Part shown: in pieces, positions 63,379-64,000 of the stretch | Numbering within the stretch: the first letter of the stretch is position 1 | Layout: every line of letters begins with the position of its first letter | Origin: an uncultured Eubacteriales bacterium | Lineage (GTDB): Bacteria; Bacillota; Clostridia; Christensenellales; Aristaeellaceae | Assembly: GCA_902764915.1 (NCBI GenBank) | Contig: CACWXY010000001.1 | Coordinates: 124,001-188,000, forward strand | DNA: 64,000 nucleotides | Direction: 5' to 3' | Program-made: the position numbers and the translations under genes | The notes under the pieces: generated by a model | The model's database searches: none | The model's input: the letters and a program-made list of their open reading frames with translations, nothing else | Told to the model about the DNA's origin: nothing

Positions 63379-64000
63379 ATGAAGATCATGCTTATCCGCC
63401 ATGCGGAACCCGACTATTCCATTGATTCCCTGACCCCCAAGGGGCGTGTGGAAGCCGAACTGCTTGCCCGGCGCATCAGCCGTGTCACAGATGTGCTCGG
63501 CTGTTACCTCTCGCCCCGGGGGCGCGCCCTGGATACGGCTGCCTATACGCTGAACAAGACACACTGGCCGGCACAGGTGCTCCCCTGGCTGGAAGAGTTC
63601 CGCGGAAGATGCTTTGACCCGGATGCCGGACGCGAGCGCAACTGCTGGGACTTCCGTCCGCATACCTATGAGGCCCATCCCCTGTGGCAGGATCCGGATC
63701 GATTCCTCGAAGACCCCCTGTTTGCGGACAGCAATGTACCCAGGATCTGGAAAGAAACCACCGACGGCGTGGACGCGCTGCTTGCTTCCTTCGGCTACAC
63801 CCGAAAGGGACAGGTCTGGTACTGCGGGAAAAACCGGGAAGGCACGCTTCTGCTCTTCTGCCATTTTGCCATTTCCATGGCTGTCATGGGCTATCTCACT
63901 CATCAGTCGCCTGTAACGCTCTGGCAGAAATTCTGTATGGCGCCATCCTCTGTAACCACCCTGGTTTCCGAGGAACGCCTTGAGGGAGAGGTTGTCTTCC
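63379..64000 (+). CDS. Histidine phosphatase-family protein, partial (C-terminus beyond window)
   Basis: Translation from ATG 63379 gives 207 residues to the window edge without a stop. It begins MKIMLIRHAEPDYSID, with the RHAE catalytic motif of histidine phosphatases, then TPKGRVEAELLARRI and, near residue 160, LLFCHFAIS, which carries the second histidine. Members remove phosphate from sugars or cofactors. It follows pgsA by 11 bases with GAGGAAG upstream, so it probably belongs to the rimO-pgsA operon. Confidence 0.85.
   Translation, partial: MKIMLIRHAEPDYSIDSLTPKGRVEAELLARRISRVTDVLGCYLSPRGRALDTAAYTLNKTHWPAQVLPWLEEFRGRCFDPDAGRERNCWDFRPHTYEAHPLWQDPDRFLEDPLFADSNVPRIWKETTDGVDALLASFGYTRKGQVWYCGKNREGTLLLFCHFAISMAVMGYLTHQSPVTLWQKFCMAPSSVTTLVSEERLEGEVVF

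Overview
The window is about 64 kb of chromosomal DNA from a Gram-positive bacterium of the Firmicutes, most likely an uncultured member of the Clostridia. By eye it has moderate GC, somewhat above half. The evidence is a CIRCE/HrcA heat-shock operon in the order hrcA-grpE-dnaK-dnaJ, a DnaK of Gram-positive length, a PASTA kinase/PP2C phosphatase pair, FloA flotillin, strong AGGAGG ribosome-binding sites, sigma-A promoters (TTGACA-17-TATAAT) and Clostridia-type families (clostripain, a Cthe_2159-like beta-helix protein, VTC/DUF4956). I see no rRNA, tRNA, CRISPR array, prophage or insertion sequence. Genes are densely packed, with many ATGA and TGATG overlaps, so it reads as ordinary core chromosome with a few accessory operons.

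Layout. (1) 1-11.8 kb, minus: one long housekeeping operon from a strong promoter at 11.8 kb, priA-def-fmt-rsmB-rlmN-prpC-prkC-rsgA-rpe and two secreted proteins, the last cut by the window edge. (2) 11.9-16.7 kb, minus: hrcA-grpE-dnaK-dnaJ with a perfect CIRCE and a terminator. (3) 16.9-22.4 kb, plus: trmL, a small membrane protein, two tandem uracil-DNA glycosylase-family genes, nfeD-floA, an anchored hypothetical protein, a LytTR response regulator and rpmB. (4) 22.7-28.3 kb, minus: an ABC importer (binding protein, fused permease, ATPase) followed by an intracellular Asp-box (sialidase-like) enzyme. (5) 28.4-35.5 kb, plus: ilvB-ilvN-ilvD-leuA for branched-chain amino acids, ending in a DUF815 ATPase. 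(6) 35.5-41.8 kb: a candidate structured RNA, iscR-nifS, a C-terminally truncated rhamnulokinase, and a one-carbon operon fchA-folD-formate channel behind a structured leader. (7) 41.8-43.9 kb, minus: glmM and a left-handed beta-helix acyltransferase-like protein. (8) 44.1-48.8 kb, plus: a surface/polyphosphate-type operon of a phosphodiester glycosidase, a small membrane protein, a Cthe_2159-like beta-helix protein, a VTC-domain protein and a DUF4956 membrane protein. (9) 49-61.4 kb: an ion transporter, an HD-GYP receptor, a lactonase, tdk, a GNAT protein, a divergent Lgt-family protein, a second phosphodiester glycosidase, a membrane-anchored clostripain and a secreted SH3 protein. (10) 61.5-64 kb, plus: rimO-pgsA and a histidine phosphatase cut by the window edge.

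How it fits together. Region 1 joins replication restart, N-terminal formyl-Met processing, rRNA modification, ribosome assembly and Ser/Thr phosphorylation in one transcript. Region 5 supplies valine, isoleucine and leucine precursors. Regions 6 and 7 supply Fe-S clusters, folate one-carbon units and amino-sugar precursors. The points most worth a second look are the VTC/DUF4956/Cthe_2159/glycosidase operon with no CotH gene next to it, the multi-hairpin RNA at 35.67-35.79 kb, the UDG paralogue that has lost its iron-sulphur cysteines, the importer-plus-Asp-box-enzyme operon with an internal terminator, and the RPQTG-repeat clostripain.
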